DNA of 64,000 bases. It comes from Treponema sp. (GTDB lineage: Bacteria; Spirochaetota; Spirochaetia; Treponematales; Treponemataceae). Made by a program: the position numbers and the translations under genes. Shown piece after piece: positions 45,396-55,628 of this stretch. The stretch spans positions 1 to 64,000 of the forward strand of contig JAEESZ010000003.1 in assembly GCA_016286535.1 (NCBI GenBank). The letters run 5' to 3'. Within the stretch, counting starts at the first letter, position 1; each line of letters starts with the position of its first letter. The notes under the pieces are model-generated. The model ran no database searches and had not been told where the DNA came from. It was given only the letters and a program-made list of their open reading frames with translations.

Positions 45396-47192
45396 ATGAA
45401 AACAATTCCTCAACGCAAAGATGTCCCAGAAAAAGATAAATGGGATCTTTCATCTATTTTTAAATCAATTAATGAATGGGAAGAGGCCTTAAAGGAAATT
45501 CCTCTTCTTACAAAAAAAGTTACAGTTTTTAAATCAAAACTTGCAGACAGTTCTTCTACCCTGCTGGAATGTTTAAAGGCACTGGAAGCTGCCAGTCTAA
45601 AAGTTGAGACAGTATATCACTATGCATCACTTTTACACGAAGCTGACGAAGATGATACAAAAGCTGCCGAAATGGAAGGAAAGGCTGTAATTGCCTACAC
45701 CCAGATGCAGTCAGAATTAAGCTTTATTGATCCTGAAATTCAGGCCATTGATGAAGCAAAACTTTCTGAATGGATAAAGCTTCCTGAATTTGCAGATTAC
45801 AAAATCTACATTGAAAAGCTCCTGCACTTTAAGCCTTACATTCTGAGCGAAAAAGAAGAAAGAATCCTTTCTTTGCAAAATCAAAGTGCCCAGACTGCAG
45901 AAAATACCTTCAGCGTACTTACAAATGTAGATATGAACAAAACCTTTGGCAGCGTAAAAATCAATGGAGAAGAGCTGCAGCTTACAGAAAGCACCTATTC
46001 TCTTTTTATGCACAGTCAGGACAGAAAGGTTCGCGAAGAAGCTTATAAAAAATTCTATGCAAAATACGAAGAACATCAGAACACCATCGCTTCTTTATAT
46101 GCCGGAAATGTTAATCAGGATGTGTTTTCAATGAGGGCAAGAGGATATTCTTCAAGTCTGGAACAGGCCCTTTACGGAAACAAAGTTCCTCTTTCTGTAT
46201 ATCACAACCTGATTGACTGTATTCACAAGAATCTTGATACCCTGCACAAATATTACAAAATCAGAAAAAGAGCCCTGGGCCTGGACGAACTGCGCCACTA
46301 TGATGTTTACGTGCCTCTTGTAAAATCTGTACAGACAAAAACAAGCTACGAAGAAGCAGTTGAAATTGTAAGAAATGCCCTGGCCCCACTTGGAAAGGAA
46401 TACACAGACCGTCTCTGCAATGGACTTTTAAATGGCTGGGTTGACCGCTACGAAAATGCAGGAAAAAGATCCGGAGCCTTCAGTTCAGGAAGCTATATTG
46501 GAGAACCATACATTCTTTTAAACTACCAGGAAGAAAATATCCGCGATGTATTTACTCTGGCTCACGAAGGCGGTCACTCAATGCACAGCTGGTATTCTGT
46601 TCACAACAATCCTTTCATGTGCTATGACTACACAATTTTCGAAGCAGAAGTTGCCTCTACCTTTAACGAAGAACTGGTTTTTGAATATCTTTTGAAGAAT
46701 GCAAAAGATGATGAAATGAAAAAATATCTTCTTGCAATGAGAGCTGATGATATTCTTGCAACCCTGCACCGCCAGACCATGTTTGCTGAATTTGAATTAA
46801 AAGCCCACGAAATTGTTGAAGGCGGAAATCCTTTAACTCCAGAGCTTTTAAGAAAGATTTACCGCGAACTTCTTGAACTTTACTTTGGTTCTGAAATGCA
46901 CTTTGAAAATAATTCAGATATGGAAGGATTAAGAATCCCTCATTTCTATTCTTCTTTCTATGTTTATAAATATGCAACAGGAATCAGTGCGGCCCTTGCT
47001 CTGGCAAACAGAGTTTTAAACGGCGGAGATAAAGAAAGGGAAGATTACTTTAAGTTCCTTAAGAGTGGAGGTTCCCGCTACCCTATTGAAAGCCTTAAAA
47101 TTGCAGGCGTAAATATGGAAAGCACAGAACCAGTACAGGCTGCCTGCGATGAATTTGCAAAAATTGTAGACCAGCTTGATAAGCTTTTATAA
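45396..47192 (+). CDS. pepF: Oligoendopeptidase F (M3B family)
   Basis: A cytoplasmic zinc peptidase that degrades oligopeptides. The zinc motif HEGGH lies at 390-394 (TLAHEGGHSMHSW) with the third ligand in FEAEVASTFNE near 415. N-terminal PEKDKWDLSSIF and length 598 are typical of PepF. Ribosome site AAGGAAA; 3 bases after the diguanylate cyclase gene. Operon partners do not suggest a special role. Confidence 0.94.
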   Translation: MKTIPQRKDVPEKDKWDLSSIFKSINEWEEALKEIPLLTKKVTVFKSKLADSSSTLLECLKALEAASLKVETVYHYASLLHEADEDDTKAAEMEGKAVIAYTQMQSELSFIDPEIQAIDEAKLSEWIKLPEFADYKIYIEKLLHFKPYILSEKEERILSLQNQSAQTAENTFSVLTNVDMNKTFGSVKINGEELQLTESTYSLFMHSQDRKVREEAYKKFYAKYEEHQNTIASLYAGNVNQDVFSMRARGYSSSLEQALYGNKVPLSVYHNLIDCIHKNLDTLHKYYKIRKRALGLDELRHYDVYVPLVKSVQTKTSYEEAVEIVRNALAPLGKEYTDRLCNGLLNGWVDRYENAGKRSGAFSSGSYIGEPYILLNYQEENIRDVFTLAHEGGHSMHSWYSVHNNPFMCYDYTIFEAEVASTFNEELVFEYLLKNAKDDEMKKYLLAMRADDILATLHRQTMFAEFELKAHEIVEGGNPLTPELLRKIYRELLELYFGSEMHFENNSDMEGLRIPHFYSSFYVYKYATGISAALALANRVLNGGDKEREDYFKFLKSGGSRYPIESLKIAGVNMESTEPVQAACDEFAKIVDQLDKLL

Positions 47193-47209
47193 TCTATAGG
47201 AGTTTTTAT

Positions 47210-48721
47210 ATGACAATTTGTGAAAATATTTTAAGACTTACTTCTTATGCTTTAAGCAATTCGCTTATTACAGAAGATGATATTATCTATACAGAAAACA
47301 AACTTCTAGAGCTTTTCAGACTTGATGGTTTTGAAGAAGGCCTGGACACTACACTTCCTAAGGTAAAAACCGAAAACCTGGAAAATATCTTAAAAGAAAT
47401 GCTTGATTATGCCGCTGCTCAGGGACTTTTTGAAGACACAGGAACTGTAAGCAGAGATTTATTTGATACAAAAATTATGGGACAGCTGGTGCCTCCACCA
47501 AGCGATGTAAGGGAGATTTTTAATACCTTAAAAGAGGATGTAAGCTCAAAAGCCGCAACAGACTGGTATTACAAATTCAGCTGCGACACAGACTACATCC
47601 GCCGCTACAGAGTCTGCAAGGACTTAAAATGGAAAACTGCAACTGAGTATGGCGATTTAGACATCACAATCAACCTTTCAAAACCGGAAAAAGACCCTAA
47701 AGCTATTGCCATGGCAAGAAGCATGAAGCAGGGAGGCTATCCAGCCTGTCTTCTTTGTAAGGAAAACGAAGGCTATGCCGGAAGAATGAATCACGCAGCA
47801 AGACAAAATCACCGCATAATCCCACTTAAATTAAACAAGGAAGACTGGTATTTGCAGTATTCTCCATATGTTTACTACAACGAACACTGTATTGTTTTTG
47901 ATTCAAAGCATGAACCTATGAAGATTTCCACCGAAACTTTCATCCGCCTTCTGGATTTTGTAAAACAGTTCCCTCACTACACTCTGGGCTCAAATGCCGA
48001 TATTCCAATTGTAGGAGGCTCAATTTTAACCCACAATCATTTTCAGGGCGGCTGCTACACCTTCCCAATGGAAAAGGCCCCTGTAGAAAAAGAATTCCGC
48101 ATGAAGATGTACCCTAACGTTCACGCAGGCATTGTAAAATGGCCGATGAGCGTAATCAGACTTTCTTCAAAATTTGACTATGACTTGGTAAGGGCTGCAG
48201 AACACATACTTAAAGCCTGGCAGTCTTACACAGACGAAGAAGCCTTTATTTTTGACCATACAGACGGAGAACTTCATAACACCATCACACCAATTGCAAG
48301 AAAACGCGGCGACAAGTTCGAGCTGGACCTTGTATTAAGAAACAACATTACAACCGAAGAACATCCTCTGGGAGTCTTCCATCCACATGCAAACCTGCAC
48401 CACATCAAAAAGGAAAACATCGGTTTAATTGAAGTTATGGGCCTTGCAGTTTTGCCAAGCAGACTCAAAAAAGAACTTGCAGACCTGGAGCTTGCCCTTA
48501 AAGAAAACAAAGATATCCGTCAGGACGAAGAACTTGCTAAACATGCCGACTGGGTAGATGAACTTAAGACAAAGTACAAGACAATTGACACTCTGGTACT
48601 TCAAAAGGAAGTTGGTCTTGTATTCAGTCAGGTTCTTGAAGATGCCGGTGTGTTTAAGCGTACTGAAGAAGGACAGAAGGCCTTCTGGCGCTTTGTAGAA
48701 AAAATTATTGAAGGAAAATAA
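47210..48721 (+). CDS. galT: UDP-glucose-hexose-1-phosphate uridylyltransferase (type 2)
   Basis: The Leloir pathway enzyme that exchanges galactose-1-phosphate with UDP-glucose. Length 503 and motifs LLCKENEGYAGRMNHAARQNHRI read in parts, GGSILTHNHFQGG and HPHANLHHIKKENIG fit the long, Firmicutes-type GalT rather than the E. coli form. The active His is in the THNHFQ segment. Ribosome site AGGAG, 17 bases after pepF. With glf and the GH2 enzyme it points to galactose as an important sugar for this organism. Confidence 0.94.
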   Translation: MTICENILRLTSYALSNSLITEDDIIYTENKLLELFRLDGFEEGLDTTLPKVKTENLENILKEMLDYAAAQGLFEDTGTVSRDLFDTKIMGQLVPPPSDVREIFNTLKEDVSSKAATDWYYKFSCDTDYIRRYRVCKDLKWKTATEYGDLDITINLSKPEKDPKAIAMARSMKQGGYPACLLCKENEGYAGRMNHAARQNHRIIPLKLNKEDWYLQYSPYVYYNEHCIVFDSKHEPMKISTETFIRLLDFVKQFPHYTLGSNADIPIVGGSILTHNHFQGGCYTFPMEKAPVEKEFRMKMYPNVHAGIVKWPMSVIRLSSKFDYDLVRAAEHILKAWQSYTDEEAFIFDHTDGELHNTITPIARKRGDKFELDLVLRNNITTEEHPLGVFHPHANLHHIKKENIGLIEVMGLAVLPSRLKKELADLELALKENKDIRQDEELAKHADWVDELKTKYKTIDTLVLQKEVGLVFSQVLEDAGVFKRTEEGQKAFWRFVEKIIEGK

Positions 48722-48725
48722 AGAC

Positions 48726-48753
48726 TTGCGATTTTAATAAAGGCGAATATAAT
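48726..48753 (+). promoter_or_regulatory. Promoter of the dCache chemoreceptor gene
   Basis: TTGCGA at 48726-48731 and a perfect TATAAT at 48748-48753 with a 16-base spacer; start about 48760, giving a short leader with AGGAGAG before the ATG at 48789. It separates the receptor from the hflX-galT operon. Confidence 0.6.
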
Positions 48754-48788
48754 ATTTGATATAGAAATCACCTATAGGAGAGAGTTAT

Positions 48789-50879
48789 ATGACATTATTT
48801 CAGTCCCTCAAGTTTAAATTTACTCTCATAATGAGCATTATTGTCAGCCTCGCGCTACTTATTATGGGTATTGTTTTTCAACATATGGCTTCTACTGCCC
48901 TTACCGCACGCACAGAAGAATACATGAATGCATTAACAGATGCCGCTCTTGGAAAAGCAAAGGGCGAAACAGAAAGACACCTGCAGACCTTAAAGGTTCT
49001 TGCAGAAACCCCGCTTGTAAAAGACCAGACAATTCCATTAATAGACAAATGCCGGCAATTAACCGAAATTGCGAACGCTAATCCGGATTACGAAAATTTC
49101 GGTTACTACAATAAAGACGGAGAAAGTTATACTGCCGGCGGAAAGTATATTAAGCTTGAAAGAGATTACATTACAAATGCCTTAAACGGACAGTATACAA
49201 TTAAGGATCCTATTTATACTGATATTACAGATATGCTGCTTCAGATTTATGCCGTTCCGGTTTATGACGAAAACAGAAAGCCGATTGCCTGTCTTGTTGC
49301 AAATGCCTTTGTAGAACAGCTTTCAACAAAAATTTCCGGCCTTATTTTTGGTTCGGAAGATTCACAGATTCAGGTTGTAAGCTATAAGACTGGTGTTATA
49401 GTTGCTTCTACAAATGTAGATGATGTAAAAGCCGGCCTGAATATTAATGTTGGACTTAATTCTGACGAAGGAATTTCTTCGGCCTTAAAGAACGCCGTAG
49501 CTGGCCGCACAGGTTCTACAGAGTATTATGATAAGAAATTCAAAAAAACAAAAATAGCTGCTTACAAAGCTATTCCTGGAACAGACTGGTTTATCTTCTG
49601 TATAGCAGATCGCTCTGTTTTCTACGGCACAATTGACAGACTTACTAAATTACTTTTCCTTGGATTTGCCATTACAGTACTTATTACAATTGTACTTGTT
49701 GCATCCTTCTCTATAAGGGCCTTTAAGCCTTTAACAAATGTTAAAAATGCCATTGAAGATGTTGCTTCCGGAGATGCAGACCTTACAAAAAGACTTTCCC
49801 TCAAAAACAAGGATGAACTTGGAGAAATTGTAAAGGGCTTTAACTCCTTTACCGGTAAACTTCACGAAATTATCTCTCAGTTAAAGGAATCAAAATCTGA
49901 CCTTGGAACAGCCGGAGAAAACTTAAAATCAAGTATGGAAGATACATCTTCTTCCATTACCCAGATTCTTGCAAACATTGAATCAGTACATATGCAGATT
50001 AACACCCAGTCAAACAGTGTTCAATCTACTGCCGGCGCCGTAAACGAAATTGCTTCTAACATTGAATCTCTTGAAAGAATGATTAAAAACCAGAGTGACG
50101 GAGTTTCTGACGCATCTTCTGCTGTAGAAGAGATGATTGGAAATATTTCTTCCGTTAATTCTTCTATGGAAAAAATGTCTGACTCCTTTAATGAACTGAC
50201 TATAAGTGCAAAAAGCGGTTCACAGGTTCAGGCCGAAGTAAACCAGAAGATTGAACAGATTAAAAATCAGAGTGAAACTTTACAGGAAGCAAACGTTGCA
50301 ATTGCCGCCATTGCAGAGCAGACAAACCTGCTTGCCATGAACGCCGCAATTGAAGCTGCGCACGCTGGAGACGCAGGAAAGGGCTTTGCCGTTGTTGCAG
50401 ACGAAATCCGAAAACTTTCAGAAACCTCCGGCCAGCAGTCTAAAACAATTGGTGACCAGCTTACAAGCATCCAGAACTCTATTGCAGATGTTGTTAGTGC
50501 TTCTATTCAGTCAAGCCAGGCCTTTGATACCGTTACTAATAAAATAAAAGAAACAGATGAACTTGTAAGGCAGATTCGTGCTGCCATGGAAGAACAGAAT
50601 GAAGGTTCAAAACAGATAAGCACAGCTCTTCACGCCATGAACGATTCAACTCTTGAAGTTAGAACTGCAGGACAGGAAATGGCAGAAGGAAACAAGGCAA
50701 TTCTTGATGAAGTAAACAAACTTCAGCAGGCTACCGGCATTATGCAGGAAAGCATGCAGGAAATGGCAGTTGGAGCTCAGAAGATTAATGAAACAGGTGC
50801 AACTCTCAGAGAGATTGCCGGACAAATGGAAAATTCAATCAATCAGATTGGCGGTCAGATTGACCAGTTTAAGGTTTAA
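48789..50879 (+). CDS. Methyl-accepting chemotaxis protein with dCache sensor
   Basis: A 696-residue classical chemoreceptor: membrane segment about 10-30, a periplasmic double-Cache domain (about 35-275, with [17 protein letters not shown] and CIADRSVFY), a second membrane segment about 282-303, HAMP (about 304-358, ending [11 protein letters not shown]), and the signalling hairpin with [21 protein letters not shown] near residue 510. dCache domains usually bind amino acids or other small metabolites. Ribosome site AGGAGAG. It differs from the two six-TM receptors in the window in its sensor. Confidence 0.95.
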   Translation: MTLFQSLKFKFTLIMSIIVSLALLIMGIVFQHMASTALTARTEEYMNALTDAALGKAKGETERHLQTLKVLAETPLVKDQTIPLIDKCRQLTEIANANPDYENFGYYNKDGESYTAGGKYIKLERDYITNALNGQYTIKDPIYTDITDMLLQIYAVPVYDENRKPIACLVANAFVEQLSTKISGLIFGSEDSQIQVVSYKTGVIVASTNVDDVKAGLNINVGLNSDEGISSALKNAVAGRTGSTEYYDKKFKKTKIAAYKAIPGTDWFIFCIADRSVFYGTIDRLTKLLFLGFAITVLITIVLVASFSIRAFKPLTNVKNAIEDVASGDADLTKRLSLKNKDELGEIVKGFNSFTGKLHEIISQLKESKSDLGTAGENLKSSMEDTSSSITQILANIESVHMQINTQSNSVQSTAGAVNEIASNIESLERMIKNQSDGVSDASSAVEEMIGNISSVNSSMEKMSDSFNELTISAKSGSQVQAEVNQKIEQIKNQSETLQEANVAIAAIAEQTNLLAMNAAIEAAHAGDAGKGFAVVADEIRKLSETSGQQSKTIGDQLTSIQNSIADVVSASIQSSQAFDTVTNKIKETDELVRQIRAAMEEQNEGSKQISTALHAMNDSTLEVRTAGQEMAEGNKAILDEVNKLQQATGIMQESMQEMAVGAQKINETGATLREIAGQMENSINQIGGQIDQFKV

Positions 50880-50903
50880 TACTAGTTTAAGTTTTAAGAC
50901 TTT

Positions 50904-50943
50904 GGAGAGAAGAAGCTAAAAGCCATCTTCTCTCCTTTTTTTT
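50904..50943 (+). terminator. Rho-independent terminator after the chemoreceptor gene
   Basis: GGAGAGAAGA (50904-50913) pairs perfectly with TCTTCTCTCC (50926-50935) around a 12-base loop, followed by a run of T. It also reaches the 3' end of purB, which converges from the other strand. Confidence 0.92.
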
Positions 50944-52366
50944 ATTTACATAATTCTTTGTATTTTAATGCAAGGCGTTTTGATTTTGTTGCGGCAAGAC
51001 CACAGTAGTTTGCAGGATTTTCAAAGAATTGTGCAGGATTTTCTACACCAAGTTTTTCGAGCTGGGCAGTAATATCTTTGAATTCTTTTTCGTGAGTTTT
51101 AAGAACTTCAAAGAAGGTTTTTCCAGACTCTTCTGCTTCAAGTGTAATCTTACGAATTACTTCATGACCGTCATTATAACCGGCTTCGCCAAGAAGAATG
51201 TATGCAGGTTCAGCAAGAACGCCGCCTTTAACCTTACCACCGGCACCCTGTAAATTGCGGGCCATACCTTCTTTATCTGCCTGAAGACCGCTTACAACTC
51301 TGTTCATTCTGGCAACAGCCATAACAAAGCCGCTTACATAGTCTGCAATAAAGCGCTGGCTTGCTGAGTTTGTAAGGTCTCTCTGGTGTTCAGAAATCTG
51401 ATCCATATAGAAAGTAATAACACGAGGACACATAGCCTTCCACAAAGATTTAACATGTTCACTGTTCCATGGATTTCTTTTCTGAGGCATAGTTGAAGAA
51501 CCAACCTGGGTAGAAGCAAAATATTCAAAAACTTCACCAATTTCTGAACGCTGAAGGTTACGAAGGTCATCTGCAAGGTTTGCAATAATACCGAAGGCAA
51601 CATTCATCTCAAGAAGAAGGCGTAACAAGTATTCTGGTTCAACAAGCTGATTTGAATATTCAGATGGTTTTAAACCTAAGAATTCTGTATAGATTCTTTC
51701 CAGTTCTTCCGGATCCTTTACAATCATAGAAGGGCCGTTATATGAACCTACAGGACCTGCAAGTTTTCCTACCAGCTGGTCAGACAACTCTTCAATGCGT
51801 AAAATTGATTTTCCGAGACGGCTTACAAATTCTGCAATACTCCATCCAAAAGTAATAGGAACTGCATGCTGACCGTGAGTACGACCAACCTGAGGAATTG
51901 CACAGTCTCTTTCTGCAATTGCACAGAGCTGCTGTTCAAGTTTCTTTAATTCCGGTAAAACAACATTTTTGGTAACATCCCTCATACGACAAGAAAGGGC
52001 TGTATCAAGAATATCAACAGAGGTTGCACCTAAGTGAATAAAAGGTCCGATTTTTTCATCAACCTTGGTTTTCATTACATTTACAAGAGCGCGTACGTTG
52101 TGTTTTGTTTTTGCTTCTTCGGCATAAACTTCTTCAGGATCAATGTTTGCAGCAACCTGGTCCAGAGTCTTTGCGATATCATCTGTAAGTGTACCGCGTA
52201 CTGTTAAGTGCGCTTTTACGAGAGCGGCTTCGCATTTTGCCATAGAACGAATAGAAGCCTGTTCTGAAATATAAGCAGATAAAAGAGCAAACTGTTCAGC
52301 TTCTTCCGACACAGAATATCGATGATCGATACAAGAAAGGTTTTCAAATATATTTCGTGTTTCCAT
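50942..52366 (-). CDS. purB: Adenylosuccinate lyase
   Basis: Acts twice in purine synthesis, releasing fumarate from SAICAR and from adenylosuccinate. The fumarase/aspartase signature GSSTMPQKRNP is near residues 289-299, and GRTHGQHAVPITFG (about 155-168) carries the other active-site His. Length 474 is normal. The ATG has no Shine-Dalgarno; TATATT ends six bases before it, a leaderless-type start. It stands alone, flanked by a terminator and the M23 peptidase gene. Confidence 0.95.
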   Translation of the reverse strand: METRNIFENLSCIDHRYSVSEEAEQFALLSAYISEQASIRSMAKCEAALVKAHLTVRGTLTDDIAKTLDQVAANIDPEEVYAEEAKTKHNVRALVNVMKTKVDEKIGPFIHLGATSVDILDTALSCRMRDVTKNVVLPELKKLEQQLCAIAERDCAIPQVGRTHGQHAVPITFGWSIAEFVSRLGKSILRIEELSDQLVGKLAGPVGSYNGPSMIVKDPEELERIYTEFLGLKPSEYSNQLVEPEYLLRLLLEMNVAFGIIANLADDLRNLQRSEIGEVFEYFASTQVGSSTMPQKRNPWNSEHVKSLWKAMCPRVITFYMDQISEHQRDLTNSASQRFIADYVSGFVMAVARMNRVVSGLQADKEGMARNLQGAGGKVKGGVLAEPAYILLGEAGYNDGHEVIRKITLEAEESGKTFFEVLKTHEKEFKDITAQLEKLGVENPAQFFENPANYCGLAATKSKRLALKYKELCK

Positions 52367-52422
52367 AAAAGAAATATATCAGAAAAGAAAGAAAAATGAT
52401 AGACGCCTGATATATCTTACTT

Positions 52423-53442
52423 TTAGTTTAAGAGAAGCAGAGGGTTCATACTCTTGTTATTTTTATACACTGTAAAATGTAAGTGTGGACCGGTAGACAT
52501 ACCGGTAGAACCAACCTTACCAATTATAGTGTTAGTATAAACAAAATTACCCTGCTTACAGGTGATTTTTGACATATGTCCGTAAAGGGTTTTATAACCC
52601 GAATGATGCTGAATAATTACATAGTTTCCGTATACAGTGTTAGTTCCGGTTGCTATTACACGACCATCCAGGGCTGCGTAGATTGGGGTTCCGGAAGGGG
52701 CAGCCATATCAATACCACCGTGGAAGGTACGTTTGCTTGCATCGAAAGGAGAGTTACGCCAGCCGTAATAAGAAGACAGCCAGTAGCGCTGATGCAAAGG
52801 TTTGTGGAAGAGGTCTCCGTTTATTTCCTGTCTTGTAACCCAGTCCAGTTCTGCGTCTGGAACAAAAAGAGAAGCTCCGGCGGTCAGGGAAGTATCTGTC
52901 TGAATTGAGTTAACAAGGGCACATTTTTCTGCATTTACTTCATATTTTTCTGCAATGGTAGCAGGAGTTTCGCCATCCTTTTTTACTGTGTAAATAATTC
53001 CGGGCATAGAAGGAATTTTAAGATACTGACCTACCTGAATTAAACGGGTCTGACGAATATTATTAACACTAATAAGGGTATCCTGGGTAACGTTAAATTC
53101 ATCTGCAATAAAACCAATCATATCACCACTTTTTACACGGTAAGTCTGATATGTGATTAATGAATTATCTATAGCAGTATCACTTTCTACTGCATCAATA
53201 AGAGGTTCAAGATTCTCTGTAAATTCAGGTCCTTTAGCGGTTTCGAATCCCCCCACACCATTGGACTGTGATATTTTAGATTTGGTCAAAATAAGTGACC
53301 AGGCAAGACCAAGCCCAAAGCAAAAACCTAAAACTGAAAGACTTGTTATCTTTAACAATTTTGATTTGTTGAACATATAAATGCCATCTGCAATTTTTTC
53401 TATTATAACTTTAAAACAATTTAAATTTAAGTTCTTTTTCAT
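52423..53442 (-). CDS. LysM and M23 peptidase domain protein
   Basis: A 339-residue cell-wall endopeptidase. An N-terminal membrane anchor (about 31-50) is followed by one clear LysM domain (YRVKSGDMIGFIADEFN, about 99-145), a weaker second one (about 151-197) and a LytM-type M23 domain (about 228-338) with the zinc ligands in HGGIDMA and TGPHLHF. All catalytic residues are present, so active cleavage of peptidoglycan cross-links is likely. The start overlaps the rlmE stop by 4 bases (ATGA), with GGTGGGG upstream. In spirochaetes such enzymes may also serve periplasmic flagella assembly. Confidence 0.92.
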   Translation of the reverse strand: MKKNLNLNCFKVIIEKIADGIYMFNKSKLLKITSLSVLGFCFGLGLAWSLILTKSKISQSNGVGGFETAKGPEFTENLEPLIDAVESDTAIDNSLITYQTYRVKSGDMIGFIADEFNVTQDTLISVNNIRQTRLIQVGQYLKIPSMPGIIYTVKKDGETPATIAEKYEVNAEKCALVNSIQTDTSLTAGASLFVPDAELDWVTRQEINGDLFHKPLHQRYWLSSYYGWRNSPFDASKRTFHGGIDMAAPSGTPIYAALDGRVIATGTNTVYGNYVIIQHHSGYKTLYGHMSKITCKQGNFVYTNTIIGKVGSTGMSTGPHLHFTVYKNNKSMNPLLLLN

Positions 53443-54035
53443 TTTTTATTTATCCCCACCAGATAAGTTTCAAAACTTTCGGAACGACAGGCCTCTGGCT
53501 TGAATCCTTTTGCCGAAGTAAAAATTTCTCTCATAGATTTAAGAAGTTTCTGCTGATCACCATTCTGAAAGATTTTTACGGCAAAGTTACCACCACTTTT
53601 TAACATTGTCTGAGCATACCAGATGGCCATTTCTACCAGCTGCTCACTGCTGGCGGTATCTACAATGCGGTTTCCGGTTGTTTTTGGAGCGGCATCGCAG
53701 ACAACTAAATCATAAGGACCATTTGCTTTAATTTGATTACGAATTTCAGGTGCGTTCAAATCTCCCTGAATAAAAAGAAGATTGTCACCTTTTACACTTT
53801 TGGAAAGAGGATTTAAATCACAGGATACAACTTTTCCGCTGCCATCCATCTTTCTTAATAAAAAGGTGGTCCAGCTTCCCGGCGCTGCTCCCAGATCAAG
53901 AACGGTATAATTTTTCTTAATCATACCGAATTTTTCATCAATTTCCTTGAGTTTATAAACAGAGCGGGCAGGATAACCTTCTGAGAATGCTTTTTGAGAC
54001 CAATAATCGGGTTTTTCGTAACTATTTGCTGGCAT
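53439..54035 (-). CDS. rlmE: 23S rRNA 2'-O-methyltransferase RlmE (FtsJ)
   Basis: Methylates U2552 of 23S rRNA late in 50S assembly. YWSQKAFSEGYPARSVYKL (about 8-26) and the SAM site DLGAAPGSW (about 47-55) are diagnostic; VCDAAPKTTG and FAVKIFQ carry the catalytic Asp and Lys of the K-D-K-E tetrad. Length 198 is normal. No clear ribosome site at the ATG, which is preceded by TTATAT; the true start might be assisted by a short leader. Coupled to the M23 peptidase gene. Confidence 0.93.
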   Translation of the reverse strand: MPANSYEKPDYWSQKAFSEGYPARSVYKLKEIDEKFGMIKKNYTVLDLGAAPGSWTTFLLRKMDGSGKVVSCDLNPLSKSVKGDNLLFIQGDLNAPEIRNQIKANGPYDLVVCDAAPKTTGNRIVDTASSEQLVEMAIWYAQTMLKSGGNFAVKIFQNGDQQKLLKSMREIFTSAKGFKPEACRSESFETYLVGINKK

Positions 54036-54079
54036 ATATAAATGTTCGGCAAATAAAGAAAAAACATAAGACTCTTCTT

Positions 54080-54664
54080 TCAGGATTTTTTATGCCACTG
54101 GCCGTCGTAAAGATAGACCGTAGCCTGGCAGTTTTTCTGAAGGCCCTGGCCCCAGAAATTTTCCATGCTTCGTTTTTCGAGGAAGGTAGTTATCGAAGCA
54201 TTTAAGGCCCCGTGGGCAACTATCATTACCCGCTCCAGGCTCCGGCAGTTTTTTTCAATTTCGCTGCTAATGAAGTCCTGAGTGCGTGCGCACAGATGTT
54301 GGAGGGATTCTCCTCCGGCAGGGGGATTATATTTTGCGGGATTATCAAAGAACCAGTGATATGGGCAGGAAGCTTCTTTCCAGATTCTAAAATCGGTACC
54401 TTCACAGTCGCCAAAACTTAATTCCCTTAATCTTTCGTCTTTTATGATGGGGATATTTTTTCCTTCGGTAATTAATTTTGCAGTTGTATAGGCTCTGTGT
54501 AAAGGAGATGAGTAAACCCGGTCAAAATAAAGATTTTTGATTTCTTTTCCAAAGGCTTTTGCGGCTGCAATTCCATTTTCGTTTAACTCAATATCTTTAT
54601 TTCCCTGTAAAAGTCCTTTAGAATTCCAGACAGTCTCTCCGTGCCTGATTATATATAGTTCCAT
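54080..54664 (-). CDS. Histidine phosphatase family protein (PhoE/GpmB-like)
   Basis: A 194-residue phosphatase of the phosphoglycerate-mutase superfamily. IIRHGETVWN holds the catalytic His8; the second His is in VAHGALN near residue 149. LQGNKDIELNENG and YSSPLHRAYTTA are family motifs. Its position and length do not settle whether the substrate is a phosphosugar, a nucleotide or a vitamin intermediate. A TATAAT (minus, 54675-54680) lies ten bases before the ATG with no Shine-Dalgarno, so the leader must be very short. Confidence 0.9.
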   Translation of the reverse strand: MELYIIRHGETVWNSKGLLQGNKDIELNENGIAAAKAFGKEIKNLYFDRVYSSPLHRAYTTAKLITEGKNIPIIKDERLRELSFGDCEGTDFRIWKEASCPYHWFFDNPAKYNPPAGGESLQHLCARTQDFISSEIEKNCRSLERVMIVAHGALNASITTFLEKRSMENFWGQGLQKNCQATVYLYDGQWHKKS

Positions 54665-54748
54665 AACTTTTTTTATTATAGTGATTTACAGCCTTAATGA
54701 AAATGAGGGCCTTTTTATGTCCGGTCAACTTTCATAAATGCACTTAAG

Positions 54749-54777
54749 ATGACATTTTTTGCAGAATCTGTCATAAT
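54749..54777 (+). promoter_or_regulatory. Promoter of the acyl-ACP thioesterase gene
   Basis: ATGACA at 54749-54754 and CATAAT at 54772-54777 with a 17-base spacer, start about 54784, followed by GGAAGAGG as ribosome site before the ATG at 54795. Divergent from the histidine phosphatase gene. Confidence 0.55.
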
Positions 54778-54794
54778 ACAGGAAGAGGTTAGAA

Positions 54795-55556
54795 ATGAAA
54801 GAATACACTTTTAGACAGTACCACACAGAAGATTTTACCTTTTATAAGGATGTCAGACTTTCTTTTGCACAATGTACACCAGAACACAATATTACACTGG
54901 CCGAACTTTTAAGAATCACTTCTGATATGGCAGGAGAAGATTTTGATGATAGAGATATGGGATGGGAATTTTTACAGGACAAGGGTCTTGTATTCATTGT
55001 TACAAGAGTTTCCTTCCACATATTAAAAATGCCTCAGTATGATACAGTTATCCGCCTTAAAACTTATGAGGTTGCTCCACAGGGGCCTTTATGCACCCGT
55101 ATGTTTGAAATTTATGATGCAAAAACAGAGGATCTTTTAATAACAGCAGAAACCTTATGGACCATTCTTGATTTTAAGAATCAGAAACTTGTTGCTGCAA
55201 AGGCCTACCCTTACAGAGAATGTCCTGCAAGGCCTATGGAGTACGAAGGCATTAAGGCTGGAAAAATCAGCATTCCAGCAGATATTGAAGTTGTTGCAGA
55301 ACATAAGATTTTATTTTCTGAGCTTGATGCCAACGGCCACACAAATAATTCAAAATATATTAATTTTGCCCTGGATTCCCTTCCTGAAGAATTCCAGAGA
55401 AAGCCTGTAAAAGATTTAAGATTAAATTATTCAAAGGAAAGTCATCTTGGCGACACAATGGTAATTAAGGCTAAATATATTGCAGAAGAAAACAAATACG
55501 TGGTTCAGGGCCTTGTAAATGATGCTGCAAGCTTTGAATGTGAATTGTATTATTAG
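54795..55556 (+). CDS. Acyl-ACP thioesterase
   Basis: Releases free fatty acids from acyl carrier protein. A double hot-dog protein of 253 residues: first domain with SFAQCTPEHNITLAELLRI and TRVSFHILKMP, second domain with SELDANGHTNNSKYINFAL (about 175-193), where Asp, Asn and His of the NGHTNN motif are the likely catalytic residues of the FatA type. It stands alone with its own promoter and terminator. Why a spirochaete would release fatty acids is unclear; supply of acids for lipoprotein or glycolipid turnover is possible. Confidence 0.88.
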   Translation: MKEYTFRQYHTEDFTFYKDVRLSFAQCTPEHNITLAELLRITSDMAGEDFDDRDMGWEFLQDKGLVFIVTRVSFHILKMPQYDTVIRLKTYEVAPQGPLCTRMFEIYDAKTEDLLITAETLWTILDFKNQKLVAAKAYPYRECPARPMEYEGIKAGKISIPADIEVVAEHKILFSELDANGHTNNSKYINFALDSLPEEFQRKPVKDLRLNYSKESHLGDTMVIKAKYIAEENKYVVQGLVNDAASFECELYY

Positions 55557-55589
55557 TTTTTATCAGAATTATTTTAAGGGTTAAAAAAG

Positions 55590-55625
55590 AAAAGGGAACT
55601 GCAAAAACTGCAATTCCCTTTTTTT
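55590..55625 (+). terminator. Rho-independent terminator after the thioesterase gene
   Basis: AAGGGAA (55592-55598) and TTCCCTT (55614-55620) form the stem around a loop with a repeated CTGCAA, followed by a T run to 55625. Confidence 0.85.
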
Positions 55626-55628
55626 ATG

